Notes: a model not told the origin generated them from the sequence alone. A DNA stretch of 64,000 nucleotides from Odobenus rosmarus divergens (GCF_000321225.1 NW_004450329.1:860173-924172), one strand, 5' to 3'; shown: positions 11,336-23,200, counted from the first letter of the stretch. Numbers and translations: made by a program.

Positions 11336-12139
11336 CATGCCAGTTAGAAACATCAGAAATTATCTTTTTGGTGTGTGGTTTATATTGATCTTTGATATTT
11401 CCATTTATAAATGAGACTTTTTCTTTTTCAACTACAATGCAGAAAGTAAAATAACTATAGTATGAAATTTGTTGAAATGACTCCTCTTTCATTGAAATAC
11501 AATTATATTAATCCCACCCTGGCTGTTTCCTTCTGAAATGAATATGTCTTCTTTTTATTAAAATATCACTTTCTAAAAACTTTATCAGCTCCTGAAAAGA
11601 TCTTTTTTATCCTTTTTTGAATTAAGAGATTATATGAGAAAGCCTCATCTCTTTCCCCTAATACTATTGTTTAAGGAGGACATGAAGCTACAGGGTTGCA
11701 AGAGTTTTCAAAGAATAAAGGAAGCAGCTTCACAAAAGACAAACTTTTAGAACTGAGGCTTTATATGGAAATTTAAGGCTGGAGTGCATATTCTTCATTT
11801 CTGAAAATGAGAATTATTTTAAAATAAGAATAAAATATGTTCTTCCTTAAATAAATGAATGAATTACCAGTCATCATTTTATTGCAATCATCTTTTTGTT
11901 AGTTGTACAAGAAAAATGAATTGTTTCTCTTATGCGAGTAAAAGAATTAGCCTCTGTAAATGGAATGATTGCCCTTGTCAGAAACAAATCAATTTTCATA
12001 AGGACCCTTTTAAAGACCTTTTCATAATTCAGTTTGGCTGAGCATTGTAGATGAAATTAATTAAATGAGAATGTATGAAAAGTACCTAGTGCAGATATTG
12101 ATCATCATAATTATTACTACTACTAATAATACAATTTAC
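11336..12139. other. Unique AT-rich non-coding DNA
   Basis: No gene or clear repeat is recognised. Small open frames on both strands have no family resemblance. Confidence 0.5.
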
Positions 12140-12470
12140 ATTTAAAAAATATACAGGGTGAAAAGAACCAGACCAAAAAAGAAGAGTATTTACTATGATT
12201 CCATTTATGTAAAATTCTGGAATATGTAAAGTAATCTTCACTGAGCAAAAGCAGATCACTGGCTCCCTAGGGACAGATGCTGGAGTGAGGAATTACAAAA
12301 AGACATAAAGAAAACTCTGGGGAGTGATAGATATGTTCACTACCTTGATTGTGGTGATGGTCTCACAGGTGTACACATATGTCTAAACCTTATAAAATTA
12401 TATACTCTAAATGTTAACACAAATATATTGCATTCATTATAGTCCAACAAAGTTGTTAAATAGTACTCTT
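12140..12470 (+). mobile_element. Old L1 (L1M) 3' end
   Basis: The blocks 'tatgattccatttatgtaaaattctgga', 'agcagatcactggctccctaggga', 'ggggagtgatagatatgttcactaccttgattgtggtgatgg' and 'acacatatgtctaaaccttataaaattatatactctaaatg' are the classic forward 3' UTR of mammal-wide L1M elements. It is 5'-truncated and non-coding. Confidence 0.85.
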
Positions 12471-13272
12471 AAATTATTTTCAATGATACTATATACAGTT
12501 ATAGGGTTGTGACCATCTGCCTCAGAGCCCCTAACTCTGCTGCCTGCACAGTGTTCCCTGCCCAGATCCTCAAGGACTCCGGCTCACACTCTGTGTCCAA
12601 ATGAAGCTGTGGCCCATTGGAGGCATTTTCTTCCCTTTTTAAACTTCAGAGCCCTGACTCAGGCCCTTTTTCTATTCAAAACTGTTCTGAAGCAAGTATC
12701 AACATTATAGCCAACACTCAAAAAAATTCAGAATACAAAATACATTCAAACACACACACATGCACAATTATTTTGTTTGAAGATATCAAGATGCTCAGTC
12801 AAAGGCATTGAATTACCTAACTGGACTGTCAAGCAATAGGATGGATGGAAAGGTTAGAGTATGGTAGAGTGTGGTATCACATGATATATTACACTCAAGA
12901 TCAGCTCTGCTTAGATCTTTGTCATGCATTTATTCACTTATTCACTCATTTATTTATTCATTTATGTAATATATGTTATTCAATACCTGTCATTCAATAC
13001 CTAATAATGCCTGTAGCTCAGTCCTGAGAATTGAGACAGGAAGAAAATAATCCCCCTATCCCTCTGCTCTCATAGAAGAAGAGGGCAACAAATAAATAAA
13101 TATTTATAATATAATGTGAGTTATTAAAAAAAGAGTTCTGACAAAAGTCATATCTTCATCCAAATGTGTCCTTTCCTGTTTTTCATTCACATACAGACCA
13201 TTATACATTTTCTTAGACTTGCTTTATGTTTTTAAGATTTATAGGAAAAGAATATGGAAATATCTGGAATAG
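12471..13272. other. Non-coding DNA with L2-like trace
   Basis: No gene is recognised. At about 12920-13100, 'atttattcacttattcactcatttatttattc' followed by a diverged 'gctcagtcctgagaattgagacagg' and 'ctctgctctcatagaag' resembles the L2-associated 'ttcattcaacaaatatttattg...ctgccctcatggagc' block. The rest is featureless. Confidence 0.45.
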
Positions 13273-13500
13273 GAATTTCAAGCACTCGGGGTGCCTGGGT
13301 GGCTCAGTTGGTTAAGCGACTGCCTTTGGCTCAGGTCATGATCCTAGAGTCCTGGGATCGAGTCCCACATTGGGCTCCCTGCTTGGCGGGGAGTCTGCTT
13401 CTCCCTCTGACCACCCCCCTCAGGCTCTCTCTCGCATTCTCTCTCTCTCTCAAATAAATAAATAAAATCTTAAAAAAATAAATAAAAAGAATTTCAAGCA
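13273..13500 (+). mobile_element. SINEC with 12-bp target duplication
   Basis: The forward carnivore SINE body runs 13285-13488: 'ggggtgcctgggtggctcagttggttaagcgactgcctttggctcaggtcatgatc', then a CT-rich region and (AAATAA)n tail. Perfect 12-bp duplications GAATTTCAAGCA flank it at 13273-13284 and 13489-13500. The open frame at 13254-13457 is simply the translated SINE. Confidence 0.95.
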
Positions 13501-14084
13501 GTCAATTCTTTTACAGAAGTCATAGAGGCTTTCTGGAGCAGATAATATTGAATGTGAGGCTGCAATCTTCAATGTCACTATCATTAACCTGTATTTGTGG
13601 TGGTATAACATTTTTTCTTCCTCATAAGAGTAAAACTTCTAAATAAAGGTCCCCATATCACTATCCATGTCACACATAAAGTTGCCCATATCACCAAATT
13701 ATTTACATTGATTAATATTACTTTACTCACAAATTTCTAGGAACCTTAAGACTACCAGAAAACTGCTGAGTTTAGGGAAATAAAAACAAAACCAAAACCA
13801 GCATATCACTTCCCACTTGGGTGAGGATTTTAAGTCTGGGAAGAACTGAAGTAACATCAATAAATATGGATCAGAAATGGGCATACCCCTTCTTTTAACT
13901 TAGGTATGTTTTAGTCTGCCTATTCCTTTTATCATCTAGCCAGAAAATATTAAACCTTTTTTTTTTTGTAACTTGGCTATCAAGTATAAAAAACCTGCAA
14001 AATTATAAGCATGCCTACAAAAATATGATGATATGACAAGCTTCTTTCCCAAGACTCCAATTTGGTGAAATCTACTGTGAAGAA
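13501..14084. other. Unique AT-rich non-coding DNA
   Basis: No gene or clear repeat is recognised up to the start of the old L1. A T9 run occurs near 13960. Confidence 0.5.
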
Positions 14085-14317
14085 AAAGAAAAAAACTTCA
14101 AAAGCAATGTCAAAAATGTACTATATTTATAGCATCAAATGCAAATTTCCCCAAAAGAAGAAAGATCGAAAATCAATAATCTAAGTTTCCACCTTAGGAA
14201 ACTAGAAAAAGAAAGAAAGCTTAACTCTAAAATGAAGGAAGAAAAACAAAATACAAAGAATTAGAACATAAATCAATGAAATTGAAAACAGGAAATCGCT
14301 AGAGAAAATCAATAATC

Positions 14318-14550
14318 CAAAAGCTAGTTGTTTTTTTTAATATATATTTATTTATTCAAGAGAGACAAGGAGAGCATGCACACAAGTCAGGGGAGGGGCA
14401 AAGGGAGAGAATCTTCAATCAGACTCCCTGCTGAGCAAAGAGCACAATAAGGAGCTCAATCCCAGGACCCACAAGATCAGGACCTGAACCAAAATCAAGA
14501 GTCAGTCGCCCAAACAACTGAGCCACCCAGCCACTCCTCAAAAGCTAGTT
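14318..14550 (-). mobile_element. SINEC inserted in the old L1
   Basis: The reverse-oriented carnivore SINE body runs 14330-14538, flanked by perfect 12-bp duplications CAAAAGCTAGTT at 14318-14329 and 14539-14550. Removing it restores continuous L1 text ('ccaaaagctagttctatgaaaac'), so it landed after the L1. Moderate divergence from consensus indicates an older SINE. Confidence 0.93.
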
Positions 14551-14586
14551 CTATGAAAACATCAATAAAATCAACAAGCTACTGGG

Positions 14587-14591
14587 CAGGC

Positions 14592-14626
<35 letters not shown>

Positions 14627-14777
14627 TTATTTATTTATATTTTTAAATTTTCATTTTTTTTTAACATCTTCATTTTTAAGTAATCTCTACATCCAACGTG
14701 GGGCTCCAACTCACAACCCTGAGATCAAGAGTTGCATTCTCTACTGACTGAACCAGCCAGGTGCCCCAGGCTAAATT
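14587..14777 (-). mobile_element. Short-type SINEC inserted in the old L1
   Basis: A reverse-oriented short SINEC variant: a long (TTTA)n tail at 14594-14640, then 'taagtaatctctacatccaacgtggggctccaactcacaaccctgagatcaag' and 'gaaccagccaggtgcccc'. Perfect 11-bp duplications CAGGCTAAATT flank it at 14587-14597 and 14767-14777. It lacks the GA-rich body of full-length copies. Confidence 0.9.
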
Positions 14778-15528
14778 TCTTAAAAAGTGAGAAAACACAA
14801 ATTATTAATATGAGAAATGAAAGAACGAATCACTACCATTTCCATGAAAATCAAAAAGGATATTAAAGGAATACAATGAACAACTCTGTGCCCACAAACC
14901 TGATGAAATTCCTTGAAAGACACAAACTGCCAAAATGCACAAAAGAAGAAATAGATGATCTGAATAGGCCTATATTTATTAAAGAAATTGAATCAATAAT
15001 TAATAACCTTCACAAACAGAAAGCACCAGGTTCAGATGGTACAATGGTAATTCTACCATATATTTAAGAAGGAATTATATCAACTCTCTACAATCTCTTT
15101 CAGAAGATAGAAGCAGAGAGAATATTTCCTAACTTGTTTTATGAGGACAGGATTACCCTAACGACAAAACCAGACAGATATTATAAGAAAACTATAGACC
15201 AATATATCTCATAAACACAAATGAAAAAATTCTTAACAAAATATTAGCAAATTTATTCCAAAAAATGTATACTAAGAATTATGCACCTGGCCAAGTGGGA
15301 TTTATTCCAGTTACATAAGGCTGATTCAACATTTGAAAATCAGTTAAGGTAATTCTTCACATCAATAGTCTGAATGAAGAAAATCACATGAGTATATCAA
15401 TAGATGCAGAAAAGTATTTTAAAAATTCCACTACCTATTCATGATAAAAACTCTCAGTGAACTACGAATAGAGGGGAAATTTCTCAACTTGAAAAAAGTT
15501 ATTTCCTAAAAGCTACAGCTAACATACT

Positions 15529-15598
15529 TAATTTTGAGAAACATGAAGCTTCCCCATTATGATCAGGTACAAGGCAAGGATGTTCTCTCTCATCACTC
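15529..15598 (+). repeat. Inverted duplication inside L1, left (native) arm
   Basis: This 70-bp stretch is L1 ORF2 sequence in its normal place and orientation ('..caggtacaaggcaaggatgtt..'). A near-identical reverse-complement copy lies at 16134-16203. Over 70 bp I count only a few differences, clustered around the 'cttccccattat' / 'ctttccaactat' segment. Confidence 0.9.
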
Positions 15599-16133
15599 CT
15601 TTTTAAATATTTTTTCTGGAAGTTCTTGATAATGAAATAAGGCAGGGAAAGAAAAACAAGACATGTACAGATTGGGAAATAAGTAAAACTGCCTTTGTTG
15701 GTTGATGACATGATCATCTACATGAAAATTTGAAAGAATTAACCAAAAAATTCCTGGAACTAACAAGCAATTATTTATAGCACGGTTACAGGATATAAGA
15801 CAAATATACAAAAGTATAATGCTTTCCTATATAATGACAATGACCACATGGAATTTGAATTTAAAAACACAATATCATTTATGTTAGCACCCCCAAAATG
15901 AAATAGCTATAACTATATTAGGAAACCTATATTAGGAAAACTGCAAAACTCTAATAAATGCAATCAAATAACTAAATAAGTGGAGAGATATCCATGTTTA
16001 TGGAAAGGAAGACTCAATGTTTTCAAAATGCCAGTTTTTCCCAATTTGATCTATAGAGTCAATGTAATTCCAAACAAAATCCCAGCAAGGGATTTTATGG
16101 ATATGAACAAACTGATTCTGAAGTTTATGTGAA

Positions 16134-16203
16134 GAGTGATGAGAGAGAACATCCTTGCCTTGTACCTGATCATAGTTGGAAAGCTTCATGTTTCTCAAAA
16201 TTA
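16134..16203 (-). repeat. Inverted duplication inside L1, right (displaced) arm
   Basis: This is the reverse complement of 15529-15598, sitting where L1 normally continues from 'gaagtttatgtggaa' to 'agaatagccaaaacaattttgaa'. The copy replaces the expected short L1 segment. As a result, the two arms encode the same peptide block (SDEREHPCLVPDH) on opposite strands. Confidence 0.9.
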
Positions 16204-17243
16204 AGAAGTCACAGAATAGCCAACACAATTTTGAAGGAGAACAAGGTTGGAAGACTAATGTTATCAAGATTTCCTATGAAGCTACAAGAATTGAGAATTT
16301 GGTATTGGCAAAAGATTAGACAAATAAATAAATGGAATGGAACAGAGAGCAAAGAAATAGACCCATGTAAAAACAGACAACTGACCTTTGACAAGGGAGC
16401 AAAGGCAGTACAATGGAACAAAGGCAGTTTCTACAACAAATGGTGCTGAAAAACCTGCGGCAATAGGAACTCTCCAAACTTGCTTGTGGAAATGCAAACT
16501 GGTACAGTAATTTGGAAGACATTTTGGCGTTTCTTACAAAACCAAACCCCCTTACCGTACAATCCAGCAATTGTACTCCTTGATATACTCAAAGGAGTTG
16601 AAAATTTATGTTCACACAAAACTCTGAATATAAATGTTTATAGCTGTTTTAGTCATAATTGCCAAAACTTAGAAGCAACCAAGATGTCTTCCATAGGTGA
16701 ATAGATAATCCATCCAGATACATCCAGATATTGAAATATTATTCAGCACTAAAAAGAAATGAGCTATCAAGCCATGAAAAGGAATGGAAGAATATTATTA
16801 AACTCATGCTTTTAATTAAAAGAAGCCAATCTGAGAAGGCTACACACTTGGTATGAATCCAAGTATACAACATTCTGAAAAAGCAATACAGTGCAGACAG
16901 TAAAAAGATCAATAGTTGTCATGGAGAAGGGGGGGATATAAATAGAGCACAGAGGATTTGAAAATACCCTGTATGATATTATAATGTCAAATATGGGTTA
17001 TCATATATTTGTCGTAACCAAAAAAATGCACAACACTAAGTGTGAACCATAATGTAAACTATGGACTTTGGGTGATTATGATGTGCCAGTGTTGGTTGAT
17101 CAATTGTAACAAATGTACCAACCTGGTGGGGGATGTTAACACTGGGGGAGGCTGTGTATGTGGGGATGGATGCAGGCATATAGGGGATATATCTGTACCT
17201 TCCTCTCAATTTTATTGCTCTAAAGAAAAGATTCTTTAAAAAT

Positions 17244-18063
17244 CTAACTACATGCTATATACTTCAGAATATTTGGATTTTCAAGTTGTGGTACATTTTA
17301 CGTGGATATTTAGGCCTTTATTCATGCTATTTAGAGAGAAGAAAGTTTGTCTCCCATTGGCATTTCTGAAAGTTATTTTAAGGGCACAATGTGAAACTCT
17401 TTACCTTCCCCATGCTTCTGACTCATATATTCTTCTAATGAAGGATGTTGTGAAATATTTGGTGGTTTTATTTTTTCCTCCTCCTGTGGCTGCTGTGGGC
17501 AAAAGCACTCTGACATTGATCTCATTTCGGAGATGCCCTGTCCTAAGGCTTCTAATCAGCATGGAGCTGTCAGTTTAAATTCCCCAAGAAAGCCTCCTAT
17601 GTTAGGAGCTTGTTGTAAGAAATGGCAGCAGGAAATGGAGAGCTCAGAAAAAGAGACATACTGTATTTCAGACTCATCAAGGAATCATTTTCCACCCAAA
17701 TCTCTAATCAGGTGGCCTGGTAATTTCTCATGGGGTCTTGCAGTGTCCTTCATTAAGTGACCCCTTATTTAGGTTTCAGTTTCAATTTGCTTTTCGGGAT
17801 AAAACAACAAAGTCATGGTGCAATCTAGAAAGAGTGTAACTACAGTACTAAGAGGGAGAAAAAACCATGGCCCTTTATGTATTTTCTTTCTATTTTGACT
17901 TCTTATCTCACTGTTTATTACCTATAACCAAAGGTAGTTAAATAAATACTTAAAATACTTAATTATTTGAGAACCAAATATAAAGACCTATGCATGACTC
18001 TAGCTGAAATTCAAGGTCCCTGCTTTCCTTCTTTTGATGAGCTTAAGATCCACTGAGGAAGAT

Positions 18064-18094
<31 letters not shown>

Positions 18095-18319
18095 TAATGT
18101 ATAGTGAAGTCAAAGTTGTGAAAGGTGCCAAGCTCTCTATTCAATATAAAAATTCTTGTTAATTCAGTGGATTGAACTCATAGAAAATTTCCTTTCTTCC
18201 ACTTCAAATAATAGAAAACCTAGAAAATATCTGAAATAGAGGGTCAAGCTTCACATCAAGAATGCTTTCAGTAGTATGCCTTTGAGTAACAGATACTCTG
18301 AAATAAGTCTTATCATAGG
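17244..18319. other. Unique non-coding DNA with a CA microsatellite
   Basis: No gene is recognised. Frames at 17252-17578 and 17533-17760 resemble no family. The CA repeat at 18067-18094 is listed separately. Confidence 0.5.
18067..18094. repeat. (CA)n microsatellite
   Basis: An uninterrupted run of about 14 AC/CA dinucleotides, likely length-variable. Confidence 0.95.
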
Positions 18320-19085
18320 TACACAAATTGATATAACCGTTATGAAGGAGAATATGGAAGGACTTAGTAAAATGAAAAATAAATTTAAACTTTATCTCAA
18401 TTCTAAGAATCTATTCTGAAGATACCTCACCAAAAATATAAACATACATAAGCACAGGATTAGTCACCACTACACTCTCTGTAATAACAAAATATTGAAA
18501 ACAATGGTCATATGTAAGATGTTGGTAGAATACACTCTGGCTCATCCACCTGTTATGGAATGATTTCTAGGATATATTGATAAGTAGAAAAGGCAAACTA
18601 AAAATTATGCTATTTTGTGTAAGGTACATATATATACTCACACCCACCCTTCACAAGTAACCAAACCTCATTAATGTATGTTTATTTTCATAGTGTTTCT
18701 TTCAGTGAAAATAAGTTTATATATACATAATATATTTTATAATATATAAATGATATGATATACAAATAATGCATAATATATAATATAATACTGATATATG
18801 AAATATAAAATAATATATAATATACTACATATTATATAATATAAATAATATGATAATATATATTATTTTATAATATATAAAATATATTAGTTACATAATA
18901 TATATATAAAAACTTATTTTCACTAAAAGAAACACTATGAAAATAAACCATACATTAATGAAGTTTGGTTACTTATGAAATTGGGGATGTGTGGAAGGGT
19001 GGTCACTTCCTTGATTATACATTTTTGTACCATTTTGCTTTAGGGAACCAGGTTAATGTCATATATTCTAAAGTATAAAATAAAA
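18320..19085 (+). mobile_element. Old L1 (L1M) 3' end split by an AT-rich palindrome
   Basis: The left part (18320-18649) has the forward L1M order: 'attctaagaatctattctgaagatacctc', 'gcacaggattagtcaccactacactctctgtaataacaaaatattgaaaacaa', then 'tttctaggatatattgataagtagaaaaggcaa'. The right part (18980-19085) continues with 'tcacttccttgattatacatttttgtaccattttg' and ends A-rich at 'ataaaatcaataaaaattg'. The palindrome at 18650-18979 separates them. Confidence 0.75.
18650..18979. repeat. Palindromic AT-rich repeat (PATRR-like)
   Basis: The left arm at 18650-18718 (69 bp) and right arm at 18910-18979 (70 bp) are reverse complements with about three to four substitutions and one 1-bp indel. Both contain the ordered motifs TTACTT, TTTGGTT, CATTAATG, TTTATTTTCATAGTGTTTCTTT and AAAATAAGTTT in the matching sense. 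The 190-bp core (18719-18909) is almost wholly A and T, rich in ATATAAT units. It could fold as a cruciform. Confidence 0.9.
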
Positions 19086-19567
19086 TCAATAAAAATTGTT
19101 TAAAAATGAATGTAAACAAAAACAAATTATATAACCATGTTTCAAACAAATATTGTAACTATCCTGAAAAAATAGAGGTATAATTCAAGTAGCTTTTGAA
19201 TGCAGTGTTTTGACTATATATCCTCAGACTAAAGACAAAAATAACTGTGAACAAACAGTGAACTCTAGTTAGTAAGCTCCTTTTAGTGTTGTGAGTTGGC
19301 CATTCTGCAAGTACATTCTGTGTATTACAGGTTTGAGAAAATACTTAAATATGAGGGGAATGTGGACTAGAAACTTACAATATGGTAGGGGGGTGAGTAA
19401 AATGAATAATGTGAAGTTGAATTGGAATTGAAGGTAATGGCATGAAGTCAAGATTTTAGATAGAGAGAAGGATATAGAGATATAAAAATATTGATAACTG
19501 TCCATCAATCTACATTCCCTAGGTCCACTGAATTTAGAAGAGTGGCACACCACAAGTAAAAAAATAC
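19086..19567. other. Unique AT-rich non-coding DNA
   Basis: No gene or clear repeat is recognised. A 103-codon minus-strand frame at 19269-19580 is rich in Phe, Leu and Ser, as expected from AT-rich chance frames. Confidence 0.5.
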
Positions 19568-19718
19568 TAAAATCCCACATCTTTTTTTTTATTATGTCAT
19601 GTTAATCACCATACATTACATCATTAGTTTTTGATGTAGTGTTCCATGATTCATTGTTTGCATATAACATCCAGTGCTCCATGCAGTATGTGCCCTCTTT
19701 AATAAAATCCCACATCTT
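19568..19718 (-). mobile_element. Short young caniform L1 3' end with 16-bp target duplication
   Basis: The body runs 19584-19702 (119 bp), read on the minus strand: poly-T, then 'gttaatcaccatacattacatcattag', 'gatgtagtgttccatgattcattgtttg', ending 'gtgccctcttta'. Perfect 16-bp duplications TAAAATCCCACATCTT lie at 19568-19583 and 19703-19718. It is an extremely 5'-truncated insertion. Confidence 0.95.
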
Positions 19719-20007
19719 GGTTTCTAAATACTTCTCTCCATTAAAAGGAACTAGAGTTCCTTGGGATTCTTGTAATATTTTTTATCTGATTTCAGATCTA
19801 GGACAGAGAAAGTCCAAAATGTCTTGTTGGGCAAGAAATATGGAACATCTCAAGAGTGGTGGGGACACACCATAAGGATAGGAGCTTGATTGAAGAAGCT
19901 CTCTGTGGCCTAATGTGGGCAATTCGGCCATCAAAGTAGATAATGATAGCCACAGATTATAACCCACTTAATACAATGAAAATATATGTGTACATTCTGA
20001 TATAAAC
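19719..20007. other. Unique non-coding DNA
   Basis: Nothing is recognised between the L1 insertion and the following SINE. Confidence 0.5.
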
Positions 20008-20216
20008 AGAAAATAGCTTCAGGGCGCCTGGGTGGCTCAGATGGTTAAGCGTCTGCCTTCGGCTCAGGTCATGATCTCAGGGTCCTGGGATCGAGTCCCG
20101 TGTCGGGCTCCCTGCTCCTTGGGAGTCTGCTTCTCCCTCTGCCTCTCTCTCTCTCTCTCTCTCTTCCATGAATGGATAAATAAAAAAAAAAAAGAAAAAA
20201 AAAGAAAATAGCTTCA
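20008..20216 (+). mobile_element. SINEC with 14-bp target duplication
   Basis: The forward carnivore SINE body runs 20022-20202: 'gggcgcctgggtggctcagatggttaagcgtctgccttcggctcaggtcatgatctcagggtcctgggatcgag', a pure CT microsatellite, then an A-rich tail. Perfect 14-bp duplications AGAAAATAGCTTCA flank it at 20008-20021 and 20203-20216. It is close to consensus and so fairly young. Confidence 0.96.
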
Positions 20217-23200
20217 AACAAAGATATCAATATATACTAAAACTAACTGGTGCATGGTCTCAAAGTATACTCTTAGAAAGTACCAATTCATTTCAAAGGG
20301 AAGAATGGCAACTTTTCAGCTGGAATCCTGGTAAACACCATCTTAACTTAAAGTTAACTTCACCAATACATGAACCTGTCTCTACTTGGTTCTATGAGAC
20401 CTTACTCAAGGTAAAAAGTCTTTTAGCCAGTCTGTAAAATGGAAAATTTAGTGAAATAGATCTTATTAGTCAAGTTTCCTTTATGTTATTCTGTGGTAAT
20501 AACAGTCCCCAATTCCCAATATCTCACTACAAAAATGTCTGGAATCTCATTCATGCCATATGTCTGCCATTGTGGGTCTCCTGTGATTCTGCCCCACACG
20601 ACTTTTTCATTCTGAGATCCACATTAAAGAAGAAGCAACTTGCAGGGACATTGCAGTTCTAGGACCTATGAGAATGGAAACAGAGTGGAACCACAGAGAG
20701 GCTCTCAGAAGTCCTCCTCAGCATTGGCACCTGCCATTTCTGCTCTCATTCCATTAATCAAAATAAGTTACATGCACAAGCGTGGCGTCCAGTCAGCAAA
20801 TAATTAGGGACAAATATTGCTGAACTTTTTCTAAGTGTAAATGTGTAAAATATTCATGGTAGATAATTTGAAAATCAGGAAAAAAATTGTTAAAGAGGAA
20901 AAAAAGAACAAAAAGCTTAAGCATTCATGCAACATTGTTGCTAACAGTATGTTGGTTCATTTCCTTTCATTCTTCGTCTCCATATACACATATTCACCAA
21001 ATAACATATACATATTTATAAAGGATTAAATTATACACATAAATTTATATATAGCTCTTTACATGCAAGATTAAATTTGTAAAACACTTGTAAGGTCATC
21101 AATTTATAAAGATAATTTTAAATGGATGCACAATAATCTACCATAATGATATGACACTATTCATTAAAATTTTAAAATTATGGATGTCTGGACTATTTCA
21201 AAATTTCCTCTTTAAAATAATGTTATGATAAATTTTGTGCTTGCATTTTGATTTTATATATGATTATTTCTTGAGGATTAATAAATGCAACCTTCAAACT
21301 ATTTGAAGTTTTTTGATGCACATTACTAAATGGATTTTCAGAAAAGAATTGCCCAATTTATTATGTCTTTGTTCCCAGATCTGCTATTGATCCATTTCCC
21401 TGAGGCTAAATAAGTTCCATTCTACAGCACTTCTTTGTTAAAATACCCATGGCCTCTGAGATGAGACCAAAAGGTGGGGATACTCAACTCCTCTTCTACT
21501 TGGCTTTTCCATACACACAAACACCAATACTTCTCCCTTTAAGTGGACTTCCATCTTTGTATTTTCCAGGACATAAAAAGTATCTTGTCCTTAAAAAACA
21601 TTTGCTTTTGCTTGTCTTAAAATATCAGTTCAAGCTTTGAAATGTTGGAGTCTTCCATGCCTCATGTCCTTCAGTAAAAGAGAAATGTATATGCAGAAGT
21701 CCATCAACATGTTTGATGAGTCTAGTGATGGGACAATACTAAAGAACATGCTTCCTATCTCTGACTATCCAATAGACACCTAAAGGCACCTGAGATCCAG
21801 CATCTTCTCCTGCAACCACCTGTCAAACGAGCAGCAGAGAAGGAGAAAAGGGAAGTGTATAATATTCTCCCAGCTTTTCATTCACCCTTCCCTCCAAAAC
21901 CAGCTGCCCTAGCACTCCCCTTCCTGTTGTGATTATTGATCTCATTTGTAAAAAAACAACATTTGAGTGATAGCGAACACTGCATGCTGCGATTCAGTAA
22001 AAGAAAGGATTTCTTTCCTGAAAGTAATTGGCCATAACAGGAGAAAGGAGATCTTATAAGAAGCAAGGGTCATAATACTAGCTTTCAAATTAGGTACTTG
22101 AAGGACACATATTTGGTTCATTAAATTATTTGTGCATGACTGTCTTCAGGAATCTCATTCTCCAAAAAAACTACACAACAAAGTTCAAATTTGATGAGGC
22201 TAATATGCCCAGCAGATCCTATCAAAAAGTACAAGTTTTCTCTTTTTAAATGCCCTTGGTAACATCTCTCATTGGGACATATGGTTACTTAGTGTTAGTG
22301 AAACACTTGTCTAGTGAGATATGATTTGGGTGGTTGTTTTCACAGAATAACGTCCTGAAGAGTTGCTTTTGTTTTTGATCTTTGTCAGTGACTGGAGAAT
22401 GACACATGATTGACTACCACTCTCCTGCCTAATTAAGGAAATATATTTAATTCCTATGTCTATCCATAATCACTGAAGAGGAAAAATAGACTTTGAGTGT
22501 CTATATCAAAATCTATTTATGTCAAACTCAATCATTAGCATTTGCCCCTTTCTTCCTCACTTTTCATACTGGCTTCAATTCCCTGAAATGTATTTTTCTA
22601 CCTTTGGGGATTGGATAATTCCTTCTCTCTTCTCCTAATCAGGGTATGCATCACCTCCTAACAGCCCAGTACATTTAGGCGTCCTTTTCTGTCTGCTGCG
22701 CTATCCTGTTTGTGATTCTATCAAAACATTCATCAGGCTGTTGGTAGAGATCATGTGCTGTTCACTTATATATCTTAATGTACTGACTTGAAATCAAGCA
22801 AGGATACAGTTCTAAGAATCAATGTGCATCTGATCACTTATTAAATGGCCAAAAATAAATAAATAAAAATAAAGATGTCATATGTCAACACCCACACCCT
22901 GGACATTCAGATTTTTATATATTGAATGAGACTCAAGTATCCAAGTGTCTGTAATTTATGAAGCATCACATGGAAGGAACATGCTCTATGGTCAGGTTGG
23001 AATAACCACAGCAAGCACATAACGGGTGTATGTGGAATGACTGATAATGTCTGGGTCAGGTACAAATTTGGTCCAAACCAGTCTGTCATAGATACCAGTA
23101 AGATACTATGTTGGACATAGGCTTGTATCTGCCAGATAAATTTAAAGATAAAACCTTTCAAAGCATGTGTTTGTAAAACATGTAGCTGGCTTAGGTTGAA

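Larger units (their letters stand above)
14085..17243 (+). mobile_element. Degenerate L1 (LINE-1) ORF2 plus 3' UTR, interrupted
   Basis: This is an old 5'-truncated LINE-1 on the plus strand. ORF2 reverse-transcriptase sequence is recognisable, for example the fragment at 14876-15067 reading 'DDLNRPIFIKEIESIINNLHKQKAPGSDG'-like residues. Further on, LVDDMI is encoded at about 15698-15715 where active L1 has FADDMI. Many stops and frameshifts break it, so it is dead. After about 16445 the expected ORF2 C-terminal stretch is missing and the sequence resumes at the 'gtggaaatgcaaactggtacag' block, an internal deletion. The 3' UTR (16900-17243) matches L1MA/L1MB style: 'agagcacagaggatttg', 'gtgaaccataatgtaaactatggactt', 'caattgtaacaaatgtacca'. 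Two SINEs interrupt it at 14318-14550 and 14587-14777, and a 70-bp inverted duplication is embedded in it. Confidence 0.93.

Noticed and set aside
13285..13488. tRNA gene, because the SINE head resembles tRNA
   Set aside because: The head is the known tRNA-derived part of the carnivore SINE. It is followed by the SINE body and tail and flanked by target duplications.
14876..15067. Reverse-transcriptase gene
   Set aside because: It is a short surviving frame of a degenerate L1 ORF2 with stops and frameshifts on both sides.
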